NCBI GenBank assembly: GCA_013397075.1
Contig: VWZS01000321.1
Span: forward strand, 62,001-126,000
Reading direction: 5' to 3'
Origin: Rhabdornis inornatus
Taxonomy: Eukaryota > Chordata > Aves > Passeriformes > Rhabdornithidae
DNA length: 64,000 nucleotides
Below are positions 1 to 13,979 of this stretch, piece after piece (position 1 is the stretch's first letter; every line of letters starts with the position of its first letter). A program made the translations under genes and the position numbers. The notes below the pieces were generated by a model. The model was not told where the DNA came from, did not search any database, and saw nothing but the letters and a program-made list of their open reading frames with translations.

Positions 1-1082
1 GTACACTGTGTAATTCTAATATATTCACTGGGAAAACCAATTTTCACAATTTGCACTATTTAGGCTGTGGAAAGTCTATTTCTAGCTTGACTTTCATTTG
101 TATTTGACCTCTGACCAGTGTAACTTGAAATTTTCTTTATGACAATCTCTTCTAGTCTTCAAGGCAAAAAAAAATTCCAAACCCAAACCAAAATTCAAAC
201 AAAACAAGACAAAAACCTCACCCAGTTTGTACTAAACTCTCATTGAAAACATATGCATCCATCTCCTGCTGTTTCTACCACAAAATAGTTCAAATGCATT
301 TCTCTCAGCAACATCCTCTCTCCTGCAGGACTGTGACATAGGTGCAGATGATCACTGTGGGACTGGATTAGATTCTTGGCAAAAGTGGCTATGATGTACT
401 TGCTGCTACATCCTAAGGTTTGTTAGCATTCCTTGTCCTAGCTGGATTGACACCCCAGAGGAGCAACTGAGGAGTTATTCCAGAAAGCATCTGAGCTGTG
501 GCTTTCAGAAGTAGCTGCATTTATGTCCAAGGGATGAAATGCTTCAATAACTTTTGCGTTATTGCACATTACTTCCTATTTGTACTGAAGCTCATAAAAG
601 TAAGAAAGCAGAACTACTTAAATTATAAAACTCTAAAATTCCTAAAGGCACATCTTTACACTCTTAAGAAAAATTGATGTCCCATGCAACAGCCAAAGAG
701 CTACGAACTGTTTAAAACTGTGGAAATATCTTAACTTCTGTCATTTTTTGTTACACCTAGCAGTTAATTTGAATTAGGGTCTTTTAACTTAACTGCAGAG
801 ACAGATTTGAGACAACTACAAATGTGAGTCTTCACACATTTATCATTCTCCCTGTGCTGCTCCTCACAGCTTGTTGATGAAGGAAGAGGCAAGGTTAGAA
901 TAGGTGATGAGTATTGATCCTGCCCTCAATAATGTTCAAATTATTGATGTTCAGATGCTCAAATGGTCTTTGTGCACAGCTCCTCACCATTCCTGGAGAA
1001 GTGAAGTTGTACTCTTAGCAAATGCTTAGCGGCCAAATGAGAATTTTGTCACTCGGACAAAACTTTGTCTGACAAAAAATTT

Positions 1083-1104
1083 GTCAGATTTGACAAAATC
1101 TGAC
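1083..1104. repeat. Perfect 9-bp inverted repeat in a GTCAGA/TTTGTC repeat cluster
   Basis: Arms GTCAGATTT (1083-1091) and AAATCTGAC (1096-1104) are separated by four bases. They sit at the end of a 60-bp cluster (from about 1043) in which TTTGTC and GACAAA occur several times in both orientations. Origin unknown; no flanking duplication was recognised. Confidence 0.6.
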
Positions 1105-4100
1105 TCTGTTTGAGCCAGAAGTTTAGTAAAGTCGAAAAGAAAGTTAATGAGTTGTTGTTGATCAAGGTTCCAAACAAAATACAAGCATTCCTTCCTTTCT
1201 GTGCTAATTCTAGGAGGAGAAGGAAGTAAACACAATTAAATGGCTGATAATTATAAAAATATTGTGTTACTTTATATAGTACAGCATATAGCTTTCATAA
1301 ACACTAAAGATGTTTCATTCAACTCCTTTCAGTCAAGCCCTGGATAATATTAAATACCATCTTTGTTAGTGAAATGTATAGTTAGATTAAAGATATGTGA
1401 GTCTCACAGTACTAAGTTGTTCCCAAGACCATTAAGGAGAAATTATTTTTTCTGTAGACAAGTCATTTAAAAAATAAATTCAATTTCTTAAGGTGACATA
1501 CATGTTTTTTTTCATTTCAGGAAGCACTATGCACAGGGTAAATACAGACACTAAAGCTCACTGGCCTATATCTTATTCAAGATGGGAAATCCTATGTCCT
1601 GAGTATAAAGATTCTGATTCAATTACACCTGTGAAACAACATCAAGTATTCTAAAATAAATGAAAAGCATGAATTGCATTACAAAAATAAAATATGCTGA
1701 CCCCTGAAATATTCTGATCCCTGAAAACAACATGTCACTGCTAACAAATCAAAAACATCTGTTTCTACAACATTAATCGGCCTTAAGAGCAATTTGTTGT
1801 GGAGACAAACTTTTAAAAACTTAAGAAAAAAAAAAATAAAACCATCAGGATGGGTCAGAAAGTAACAAAGGGGAAAAAAGCTCAATCCCAGTACCTGGAA
1901 ACAAACTGGCATATTTTCTTCAGCTCATTGGAAACCTGGCACATTTGTCAGTTCTACAACATGCTAAGCTACAGCTGCAAGGTACAAATATGTACAGGAC
2001 ATGGTATGAACATAGAGTATGATCATATACAGACCCCTAGGAACCGTTTAAGCCTGAAAATTTCTGGTCCTTATGTTATAAAAGTTACCTAACAACCACT
2101 TAAAATTTGTAAAAGCTAAACTACTTACTTAGATGCAATAGCCGGGAGCCAACTCACAAATTAGGAGCACAGGAAAACAAAATCAAGAAAATCAACAAAT
2201 ACAACCATCTTTGACCTGAGACCAGATTATTAGTAGCAAGTCCACTCTGACCTGACTTATTTTGAAGACAGGTGGTTTCCATATGTTGTTTCTACTGCTA
2301 CAGAGGCACACGTTAGGACACAAAAATTCTGTACAAATTTATAGTAGGTGGGGTGAGATGGCACTGAGTTTGATTCCCAAAGGCTGGGAATTGATGAACA
2401 AATTCAATTCCTCCAATAAGAAGCTGCATAGTTGGATAAGTCAAGTAGCCTTCTGTATATTTAATGTTCTTCTAAGCCCCTGTACATTATGAACAGAGTG
2501 CACAGAGGCACAATAATTTATCTAATACGAACAATTTGAAACTAAGCTTACTGATGTTTGCTGAATTAAGGCTGATCAGAAGATGCCAGTACAGGTCTCA
2601 ATGCAAAAACCCTTAACAGTCTAGCAAGACTGGATTTTCCCCTCAGAAGTGAATACATTTCCCTCTCTCTCACCCAATGCAGGAATATTAACATTTCTTC
2701 ATGAGCTGCTGCAACGGTATGCAGGTACTACAAAAGTACATTTTTTCCCCAGCAAAACACCTGTAAGTAAATAATGATAAATTATAAAAGAGCGCCCTAA
2801 ACCATTCTGTAGCCACAAGTTATGTTGACCAATGCTTTTCCCTCTCACATTCATCACACAGATAAAGACTTTCCTCCTAAAAGGCTAATTAATTTAAACT
2901 TATCAGATTATAAAACTTTATTTAAGGAGAATATGGGTGCTAGTAAATAAATAAATAAAATTTAAACCACATGTATTTTATTAGTTTACCTATTACAGAA
3001 CACAGGAGCCATAAATACGAGTCACCACTGAAAAACATGTATTTGTCCACACAGGTAACAGTAATATATGGCAAATGTGTTTTTCTTTGAATGATTATGT
3101 TTACTGATTTATATCAGTAAAAGATGAGAAACATTTCCAGTGAGCTCAACCCTACTTCCCTGAGAAAAAAAAACAAAAACAAGGAGCAGCACCAGCTGCT
3201 TGGCAGGGCTGTGCCGGAATAATAACACGCCTCGGAGCGCTCCTGCTCGGGCCATGGAACTAATTCCTGGTGAACAGGAGCACAGCCACAGCACTGACAG
3301 CTGCTTCACCTGGCCCAGCAAACAGCCTGCTCTGCTCATGGTGCTCACTGCCCCCACGCACAGCTTCTCCAGAATTAGTTTTGCATGCACTGCACATCTC
3401 AAGAACTAAGGAGTGGACCATGTCAAGCCATGAAATGAAATGTCATGAAACCATGACACATCACGAAATATGTACATCTAGAAAAGATTTCTGGACAAGG
3501 ACAATTGGATATACCACTAGCATAAAACTCTGTACTAAATCTACCTGAAACTAAGCAATAAAACCCATTTTATTAAATAATATCCACCCACTAATTTGAG
3601 TGAATCTTCATTAGTGATCCAGTTCTAATTAGAAAATTAGTATGAACTGGTTCTATAGTTCATTCTGCAAAACTCTCCTTGCCCTCCAATTTAACAGACT
3701 GTTGTTCATAACAAGATGACACTTATTTCTAGGAGAATGAAAAATTATCAATCTGAATTTAAAAAAAAACAAACAAAAAACAGTAACAAGGGAAGGGACA
3801 AAGAAACAAGCTAAAATTAGACAAAAGTCTTTTTCTACAAAGTGACAAAGGAAGAATAGCAACCAAAAAAAGAAATTCTACCTGAAAGCCAAAAGAGAAA
3901 ACCAATGAAATCACGAATCATGAATCATGCAACAAAGCCACACCACATCAAAGAAACTCAACCACAAGCTCCGCTGTAACTGTAATTGTGTAGGTTTCTA
4001 CACTTGCTTGGATAATGTTCCAGTTTTGCTGGAAATCTGGACAGGACTCTCATGAGAACAGGCTTTCTGATGATATTATAGATACTCCCAGGTTTTAAGT

Positions 4101-5508
4101 CTGCCAGAAAAAATGCAAGAGCAGCCTTTTTCCATAGTAGTTTTGTACTTGGATTCCAGCTCCAGCAAAAGAGGAGGAACTCCGTAATGTGAAAGAGATG
4201 TGTAAACTTAGAGAGGGATCAGCCACAAAACTTTCCCCATTCCTGATCAGTGCACAATATGATAGAGCTGAATTCTGGGGAAATCGCAAGAGAATTCTAA
4301 TTTCATTCGACTCACTTCAGCCTTTTCTACATTTTGGAAAAAGTATTAATTGGTGCTATTTAAAACAAACACCTGACAGCGCTATGCAGTGTGTTACCAA
4401 ATGGCTCTCTAATGAAGATCAAGGATTTCTGCCTGTCTTGAGCACTATGTTGTAAGTTGAACAGGAAGGATTCCTGCAGCTTACAGATATGGCTGGTAAA
4501 TAAAACAGGATGTTACAAAGGTTACCTTCCTTACACGAAATAAGGAAAATATTGAAATCATTGGAAGACTGTGAAAAGGGATCTTCCATCATCAACAACA
4601 AAAACACGCTTGCTACATTTTGGAAGGGGAAAAAAAAGCCAATGCAACAATATGATTTTCTGTTACTCCTTAATGCTGGCAACAAAACTAGAGGCAGTTT
4701 CGTTCCTGAAAACAATGATATAACCACAACTTCCACAAAATGTCTTGTACTTCTTTGCAAGAGATGCAACTTAGAAACAGGTGTTCTGAAAACCACGCTC
4801 TCGTGCAGTCAAGACAAAAATAAGTTAAAAGGTCTTCTGGGGGAGGAAGTTCCTGGCTCAACCACCTTTTGTGTTATTGACATAGGTTTGCTTCTATGCT
4901 TTGTTTTATTACAACATATACTCTCTGGTTTTATGGGGAGAGAACACTAAGTTCTTCCAGAGGGTTGCAGAAAAGTGGAAATCCTTTAACTAGACATTTG
5001 TGGATACAGACAGCTTTGGAAATGCAGCTTTGGAAAGTCCAAGACTCTCGGAGCATAGGAAAAGGAATGAAGACACATTTGGTTATTACACAGAGATTCT
5101 GGTAGATGAAGAGTCAATAGGATCCGAGGAACACAAAGCAGAATGAAAAGAATTACTTCCATCTCTTGGGTTATTTACCTTTTCAGCTGAAAAAAAAGCT
5201 CTAGATACTGGCAAATTCCCAGGAGCAGCACTGGTTTTTCTTTGAAAGCTCAGGTTCTGCAAAGTGGGGCAGGAAGGACAGCTGAATCTCTTCAAGCAGA
5301 GAAGTTGCTAGATAACTTGGTGACCTTCCTGTTAAGCCCAAAGGGCCCCAAGCACACAGAATCCATACCACCCATGACATCATCAAACACTGGAAGTTGT
5401 TAACCAAGTGCCCAATGTCAGGAAATAACTGTCTGTGATAAATTGAGTTCTTCCCTCTCTATAGGACTGGAACTAATTTATTTTCTATCAAAGTATGCTT
5501 ACAATATT

Positions 5509-5523
5509 TCTCTCTCTCTCTCT
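5509..5523. repeat. (TC)n microsatellite
   Basis: An uninterrupted run of TC dinucleotides, about seven and a half units. No function is implied. Confidence 0.85.
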
Positions 5524-8500
5524 GTTATCAAAAGAAGCATTTTCAGCAGTCACTTGCACCCCTCTAAAAACTGTAAAGAAATTGATTTTAACCTGCTTTG
5601 TGGTCCCCTTACTGGAATGATATTCACCCAAAAAACTAGTGCCCTTTGAAATGGTCACCCTCTAGGAAAAACCAGCTGATGTAAAAAATCATCACCTGCA
5701 ATCCCTTTGTCATGTTCAATGCTCAGAGTATTTAAATGTTTGCTTAAAAAAGTTACAAATGGATTTTGGAAATCCAGATATATTTCTTGGAGCTTTAAAA
5801 GTTCAATAAAACTTCTTGCATTCATCCACATAAGATCATGTAGTGTTTTAGGACCTTAACTATTGTGCTGCAGTTAATTGAGACAGAAGTACTATTGAGT
5901 GGCATTAATTGCTTTATTTTTACACTAAGCAGTGCACACGGCCCTTCCTATACCAAGTGATACAATAATTTTTTTTAAACAGATACAAGTAGCATTAGAT
6001 GTGGTAAATAACTACTGAGCACCCTCTGTATCTCAGCTTTCAAGAGTGCTGTGGACCCAGTGCACAAGACATTTTAAGCATCATGTACTTACTCTTCAAT
6101 ATCTCCTGCTCATCCCTAGCTTTTTTAAACTGCTTTTGAATTGTTGCTGGATTTTCAAACCTTTGACCTTGCTTTGTGCTCTGAGCATCATCCATACAGT
6201 CTCAATAAGCATGTGGACTTTGTAAGCTTGCTCCTCGTAACTTCAAGGATTTTGTAGGAGGCTCAAAAGCCAAAAGGAGTCAGAGAGCTGAGGAAAAACG
6301 ATTGGTCTCTAATGAGCCATTTGTCAAAACAACTGGACAAAAGCTACACAGCTTACAAAGGTTTCAAGGAGCAGCATTAATTCCAATCTCACCCACTGTC
6401 ACCTGGTGTCCATGCACGTGTCCCTGGGACTCAGAGGAACATCCCTGCCTGGCCAGCTCCCCGCGCTGGTGTGCAAACGAGGCAGCCACAGACACACAGA
6501 GGGATGCTGCCAGACTTCCTCTCAGTCCTGCTAACCTCAGCCCTGACCTGCAGTACCCTTAGTTTTCCATTCCTTAGACTCTCTTGCACAAATATAGCAC
6601 AGGATTCCAAATTGGGCTGTGTTTATCCCAAGAACACAAAGGCAACCGTTTTCACATCTAAGAAAATGACGTGTCTTGATAAAAAATTGAAACATTTTCA
6701 TACAATGCCGAAAACAAAGACGGTTTTCATCAGCATCCCAAATCCCTGTGGACAGGTTTCTAATCTATTTTACTAATTCCTGGATCCCAATGCCAAATTC
6801 ATGTCTTCCCAAATCTGACTGAATCCTTTCTTGCTTGAACTCCTTATTTCCCATTAGCTGGAAACCTTCTCAAATGTTTGCAACTGTGCCTATTAGTAGG
6901 TGTCACAGAAACAGTCCACAGGTTTTGCTTCAACTAGGTTCGATTTTTCATCTTCGCCTTTTAAATCAAACTGAGCATTTGGATTCCAAGTGTTGCCAAC
7001 CATGGCAAATATCCTATATGTCAAAAAGCACCACTGCAAATAAGCTGCTTTCTTTTCAAAATTCAAAAGCAACGTATTTTTCTTTTAAATGATCTACCTA
7101 AATTTTCCAATACAACAGCCCCATCACAGGATTCTGTGATTTCATTTTGCTAAGTACATTAAGGTTAATTTGCTGTTTGACAGTGAAAAAACTTCCTGAC
7201 TTTTTTTTTGGTGCCATTACCAATGATGATAAATAAATACTCAATACTTTAAAAATCCATAGATTTGTTATAAATACTGAAAAGCAGCTTTCCACAGAGC
7301 TATTAGGAAAAAAAAAAAGAAACTTCATTTAGTCAAATTGACCTTTGCTAGAAAATGAGCAGTTCATAGCCTTACAACATCAATTAATAACAGGGTGCTG
7401 ACAAATAAAACAATCTGGTAAATATGAATCTTGTTCATAACAAGATTGCACAAGAAAATATACTGCAATGACCCTGTCTGAACATCCTGTAATAGCCCAT
7501 TGTTCCTCTCTATTACTGTCATTCAGCAATTTTTTTTTTAATAGCGGATGCGTGGCAGCAGAGGAACCAACGCAACGTGGGACTGCACGTGCACAAATCC
7601 TGCCCCATCCTGGAGGTGAGGAGACAGCCCAGGCACTCCTGGGCTGCTCACTGCATGTGGAGATCTGCACAACCCCACATCTGCAGAACTTGAATGAGAC
7701 AAATGAAAATATTCAGCCATATGTGACTTAATGATTTGTAAACTGAGAAGATAGCAGAATCCTTTTACCTGTAAAGGGCAAATTACAGGAACAACAGGAA
7801 TGAGTAATGGAAAAATCATAGGCTTAAATTCTGAGAGATTGTGGAGTCTTTTAGTCAATACATGGTAGAAGAAATTGGAGGTATCCTTCTGTTCCATAGA
7901 TGAAGAGGAAAGCTGGTAATAAAGGTCTTCCACGGGTGACAACTGGGTATTTCACCTGCTCTCTGTATGAGGAAAGATTATCTAACTTAGCACTGCAGTC
8001 ACTGACACCTTAACTAGACCATGGACTGAAAGCCAGCATCTGGTTTTGCTATCTAATTAAAATACTGAATAGACAACTAATTTCATAACCATACTGTGAA
8101 TTCATGTCACAGACATAACTGCAAGTAGTGGTTTCTCACCAGATAAAGGAATCTTCCTGTTTATCAAAGTCTGACTGACCACAGAACACCTGATTGAGCT
8201 TTGTCTCTGCAACTAGAGCCATGCTAAAGGCAACATCATTCTGTTTACTGATTTGTCCAGTTCACTTTCCTAAGGGAACAACACTTTAAGGTTCAGACTT
8301 TTCTTTTTCTTTTGTACATTTCTTACTCCTTCCATCATTTTGTCTTCCTTGCTTCCAGGCTTCATTGTTTTATTGTTAATTAGTAGTGACAGAAGGAGGA
8401 GTTGGACAATGCCCTGCTTAAAATCTGTAAATGTTTAAAAATACAAAAGCTCAGAATTCTATGAAACACAAGGGATAATGAAATTGTAAAAATAAAACAA

Positions 8501-11500
8501 ACCAAACGAAACCTCTGGCTTAGTAAGTTCTGCATTCCTGTACGGAACAACACTATTTTTGAACGCTTTGGTTTGGCACACCTGCATTCCCTGAGGAAGC
8601 TGAGTTATCACCAATAACTCTGTCATGCCAGTCTGTCTTCATTGGACAACATAAATTTCCACAGGAACTTCTCTTCCCTTGCCTACGCTGGCTTAGAAAG
8701 GTTATTGGTCCCCAAAATCTGCTTTGAAGCAGGGCTCTTTTGGTACTGCCACACCACAGCTGTGTACCCTGGAGGTGGCAGCAGCCACTGCCATGCTCTG
8801 GTGCCCCAGTGCCCCTGCAGAGACAGCACAAGTATTTTGCCAGCCTTCCAACAAACCCTGAATTACTGCCATGTCCTTCACTGGTCTGTAATGTGACTCT
8901 AGGAAAAGCTTAGCATGTCAGCAGACTATTTTATCCCTGCAGCCCTAAATAAAAAAGTGTCCAGTTAAACTGCTTTGTTTGAATTCTTCCCTTGGATTGC
9001 ATGTGCAATTTTCAGAAGAGGGATCGTATGTAGAGAAAGAGCTCTACTTGTGCAAGCTCTTCTGAAATAATTGAGAGAGAAAAAGGAAAAGAAAACCTAG
9101 ACCCAGCAACTATCCCAGTGGATCATGCTGAAAGGTTAAAAAAATCTGAGTGATTTTCCTAGGTACTCTCAAAATGCTGATATAGCACATCCAGCCGGGT
9201 TGGGGGAACAAAAGGCTCTAAAAGGATCATGCTATGAGTTCCATAATTAACCCAATAATGACACTTTAAAGAGTTGAAGATGGACCAAGATCACCTCCTT
9301 TAGTCAGAAACTAAGAATTTCCAGAATGAGAAACTAAAAATAATTTCAAATAAATATGACTGCACTCTAGACAGAATTGTTTGAGCTTTCAATTATAACC
9401 ATTACTCCTGTTTCAGAAAAAACCTATGCCATGACAGCAAATAGATATGAAACAAAAATCTGTTTCCACTGGAGTGTAATCTGTGGCAATGTTAATTGCA
9501 CTTACGACATAACACACAGAAAATTACATCTGCTATAATCTTTCACACCTCCCCTAGGGAAAAACGATGGAGGGTGAGATTGCTGGGTTCTGTAGGACAA
9601 GAAGGATGCAATAGCAGAGTTTAACTTGATGGGAATTCTTACTCTTATTTGCATATTGGTTTCTAAAGTTCTTCTTTTCTAGGACCATAATTTCCATTTG
9701 TTTTCAGCAGAAAGGTTTCCATTTCCTGATGCACATACACAATTAACAGATTAGAAACATTTTTTTTTAAATCCCTCTTTACCCACTTCTTCTAAAACTG
9801 GAGAGAAAAAAAAATCAACAAAAAACCCAAAACAAAGGAAAAAAACAAACCCTCCCCCACAAGCCCCACACTATGCTGGCACGAACATAACCACAAGAAA
9901 GGCTGCAGCTCAGTCCAGTGTTTAAGTGCCTCCTTAGCATGTGCTTTTTCCCCAGCTGCTGCCAGCCACACACAAACCCAGCGCAGCCCTGGTGGCCTTC
10001 CACGCGTTTTAATGCAATAAACAACACATTTAATAAAGAATGAAGAATGCGCAGTGCTAGCCACGCAGAGTACTTGAATAGCACTCAGGAAAGAACCTTA
10101 ATTTGGCTTTCCTGAAGTTGTTGAAGGTAACTTTTCCCCCAGCACACGCTAAATCAATGTTGAAGAGGTTCCCGATGCCGGCGCTTTGTTACAGCACACA
10201 CGCTCTGCAAGGAAGATGGCTCTGAAGCTCAACACGGTCATTTATGGAAAGGGCTCCCACCCCCACCTTCCCCTTCCAAGAAACTGGACGTATGAAGACA
10301 GACATTTCTTTGAGAGGAAGGATAAGGCAGAGGTTAATTTCATCTGCATGAGCCACTATAGGATAAGCTTTTGGAAATATTGTCCAGCCACATTCTTAAT
10401 GCCTGGCAAAGTGACTCACTCAGAGTCATCACAGGAAAGGAAGTTGAATAGAATCAAAAACGGAACAGGATGGGGGCTTAAACAGGAGAAAGAAGTGAGA
10501 GAAAGGAAACTGGATTGTTTAAAGTAGGCTGAGGTTACAAGTTCTAGAACGAGATTTTTTTTTAAACAAATGTATAAAATATATATCTATAAAAATACAA
10601 GAATATATGTATGTATTTATCTAAAAAAAGCTTCTTTCCATTTAAAGGGAGACTTGTATTTGTGGATTGCCTTCCAAAGCTGCCTGCTGAGGTATTTGTT
10701 TCTGTTTAAGGTGGCATTTACATGGTCTGGGAAATAAACAACAATCCCCTCTAGAAACCCACAAGTTTTAAGGATTGCATTCCTATTCCACACAATAAGA
10801 GCTCTCAGAGTATGGAGCTCCACAGTCATGTAAAAATCCACCACAATACAACATTAGTACACCATTCCCTAAAGAAACACTAAATAAACTAGACACATTT
10901 TTTTCCCCACACCAAAAAATTCATCATTGAGTTTTATTTGAAAGTCCATGACACACAGCAAAGTTTCTTGTCTCCAAACTTTTTCACTGTGAAAGTTTGC
11001 ATGATTAGCCACCTCACATATCAATTTTAGATAAGTCTAACAAACAGCATGTAGACTGTCTGGATATGTAAGTCACTTGCAGAAGCACCTCCATGACTTC
11101 ATCACAACTGATAACACGTTACTTGTGCAAGAGAATGTCCACCAACAAAAAGAACAATTTTGGTCCCCAAAGAAGATGATAAGAACATTTTTTAATTCCA
11201 TCAAGGCAATACTGAACTGAATCACAGCTTTTTACTTTTCAGTCATGTCACCAATGAGTACAAGTTCTGACTGTATAATCCCATACCAATGACTGTCCTT
11301 TTTCATGTTCAAGGGGACACACAGAAAGATAAATATACCCATTAAACCATATAACAAAAAACCCCAATTTTCAGACTTAAGGAGGCATGCCTGGTCAAAA
11401 AATTATTCTGGAAAAATGTATTAGAATAAATACTTCTAAATTCTCCTAGAAAAGCTCATCTGTGTTTGTGTAATATTTCTTATTTAATCCCCAGAGTGAC

Positions 11501-13472
11501 ACCTGCTGGATTTCACAAACTGAAACTAAAAGGCAGATATTGCCATTATACAGAATATTTCAGGATAATAATTGCAAAAATGTGACATTTTAGTAATAAA
11601 AGGCTGTGGAGTATAATACTTCCCCTCCATTTAGGGTACTAAATAAACACACAGATGCAACCACAGAAGAAGGAAGTATAATGTCTAAAGGTCTTACTCA
11701 TTTCTGAAAAGTAAATGTTTGAATTTCTATCTAGGAAGGATTATAGGACACCACAACTGGTGACAAATTATATTAATTTCTGAAAATATTAATGCAGAAA
11801 AATTTCTTTTAAAATGAGTTTGGTTATAACAAAAATATTCTCAGTACATCCTTTGATTTACTTTAATGAAACTCTAAAACTCTACCAGAATTGTCAGTAT
11901 GGAGATAACATAAAATTTATGAAAATTAATTGGCAAGATTTTACCACTGTGATGGGGGAGGAAAAAAGTAAGGAGAAAATCTAAATGGTAATTCAAAGAT
12001 GATGCTTTATGCCCCTACAAACATTCAAGGTTGTGCAGTGTTCAAGCTGAGAATATCAAAGAATGGGTGGAAAAGATGACACAGTTTTTAGGAACATAAG
12101 ATATTCAGCCTAAACACAGCTGATGGCAAACAAGAGTGTATGAGGTAGGTGTAGGTGCTTTGAACATAGTAATCGAAAGAAAAAAATTACTAATTTCTTT
12201 GGTTGGCTCTTTGTTCATGGCATTACATGAGAAGTCAGACTGGTGTGGGCTTCATTAAACAAAATCATCACTAATTTTGAGGGATAGTTTTTTCAAATAT
12301 AGCCTGCATGACGCAGATGTAAATCCAGAAATACATTGTTTTATTTTCTAAAATCCAGTTAGAATGGTCAGCTACAACTTAAAAATGGCCAAAACTGCCA
12401 AAAAAGGCTTCAGTGACACCTAGAATATACTAAAAGGTAACAACCTCGGACACACATGCAAATTTACCACAAGAGCCTGATTTATTTTCTTGAAGGGAGA
12501 AAGTGGCTTTTCTCACAGAAAGTCTTTTTTGGTGCATTACAATGAGTTAAGTGCATTTCAAATGCATGTTTCCAAAGAAAAGCAACTCAAAATAAATCAC
12601 TTTTGGACAGCATATACTGCAGAAATGATTGAAAGTGTTTGCACAGAGCTAGGGCAGAAAAAGGATGACTTTGCTGGGAAAATGTAAACAGTATAAACAA
12701 ACTTGGGAGACTGAAGCATGAGAGACAACTGTTAAAACAAAACTTTGAAAATGTAAAAGTTTAGCCTTTCAGTGCTGCCCAGATTCTAAAATAGAACAAA
12801 AAGTGTTGCTAAAGAGAAATGGTCTAATGGAACCCATTTTCATAAGATCTTCTATTGTACCACACTAGCTGTGGAATTCTCCATTAAGGTAACAGGTAAG
12901 AAACAGGCTATTTTCTGCTGCTCTTTGTGCAAGTTTTTTACACTGAAAACATCAGAACTGCCAACATGAATAAAAAAAGTAAAAATAATGGGTTGTATCC
13001 ATATACAGAAAGCTTTCTCTGTTTTGTTTCAAACATGAGAAAGAGGAACCATTCAGATGTATTAAACTGAGAATATCAACATGTGTGATTCCCAGTTTTC
13101 CAAACAAAGGATAAGATCTAGGGCTAATTTCCTTTGAAAGTTTCTTTATAAACCTATGTTCTCTCTTTAGCTGCTACATTGGCTATAATGGAAGTCAGCA
13201 TGAAATGGACCTACATATGTTGTATGTAGAAATAATATACTAAATATGTTATTACATGCCTAATACACATAAACACATATAAAAACACACTCATTTTACT
13301 GCCTAAAAGTTATTTGTTGGCCAACTCACATATGTTTTGATAGTAGCAGTATTCATTCCTTCCTTGACACAGCAGTACCAAGGATATGGTTAATTCCAGA
13401 GCTCTGAGAATTTGCTACATCAAACACTTAAAACACTTCCCAGGGACAGAGCAGTTCCATGAGCAAGTAAAG

Positions 13473-13543
13473 ACTGTTTCAATAAGTGCAAAGCTTGGCT
13501 GATGAAACTGCTGCACATGAAACTCAATGACAGAGCTACCCAG
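13473..13543 (+). other. Exon-like segment, plus strand, unidentified
   Basis: A frame open from 13463 runs to a strong donor, CAG followed by GTAAGG (exon end 13543). The last 14 codons read MKLLHMKLNDRATQ and end in phase 0. The acceptor is uncertain; an AG at 13471-13472 would serve. The next exon-like segment at 13849 continues in the same phase, which is why the pair is noted. I do not recognise the peptide. It may be a cryptic exon, a decayed gene or chance. Confidence 0.25.
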
Positions 13544-13848
13544 GTAAGGCAAATATTGTGTGTGCCACAGGAGTGGCAGCTGGTCAGAAGCATTGAAGGG
13601 ATTTTGGTACCAAATCAAGAACATAGTAAACACATTGGCAACAGATGGGAACAATTTCTTAAGGAGAAATCCTGCTTTGTTTTCCTAACTGTAGACTTGG
13701 ACTTCTGATTGGAGAAATTCCCCCAGTGGCTTTAATAGATAGCTTATGTTCAACATTCACTATAGCAGTGACTAGATATACCTCTTTTAAATATCACTGC
13801 ATACATGCTATTATTAAAAAACTTATCAATAGTGATAGTTTCTTCCAG

Positions 13849-13979
13849 ATGACCATGGCCCAGTTTGAATTGCACGACTTCATGGACTTCTGTGGGTCCA
13901 ATCCTACCCAGCTCCTGCACAAGCCAGGAATGCTACTGGGGAAAGATGATTACCTCAAATTTACAGAATATAGAAGCAA
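13849..13979 (+). other. Exon-like segment, plus strand, unidentified
   Basis: A 131-nt segment lies between an acceptor-like TTTCTTCCAG (ending 13848) and a donor-like GTTAGT (starting 13980). It is open throughout, more GC-rich than its surroundings, and reads MTMAQFELHDFMDFCGSN and on to YLKFTEYRS. Its entry phase matches the end of the segment at 13543 and it ends in phase 2. No known family is recognised. It would lie antisense within the presumed first intron of CALCRL. A cryptic exon, a gene remnant and coincidence are all possible. Confidence 0.3.

Larger units (their letters stand above)
1..13462. other. Non-coding DNA, presumed 5' intron(s) of CALCRL
   Basis: No recognisable coding exon, RNA gene or intact mobile element was seen in this stretch. 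Open frames here reach at most about 146 codons, lack family motifs, overlap each other on both strands, and fit chance in AT-rich DNA. The interpretation as CALCRL intron rests on the minus-strand exon-like CpG island at 16.3 kb and on the human gene order, in which CALCRL follows TFPI on the same strand. I looked for the CALCRL seven-transmembrane and hormone-binding sequences in the open frames and did not find them. Small simple repeats occur, for example a TC run at 5509-5523 and an AAAT run near 2944-2959. Confidence 0.5.

Noticed and set aside
4419..4950. Overlapping 125- and 146-codon frames on opposite strands
   Set aside because: Mutually overlapping frames in AT-rich DNA without splice signals or family features.
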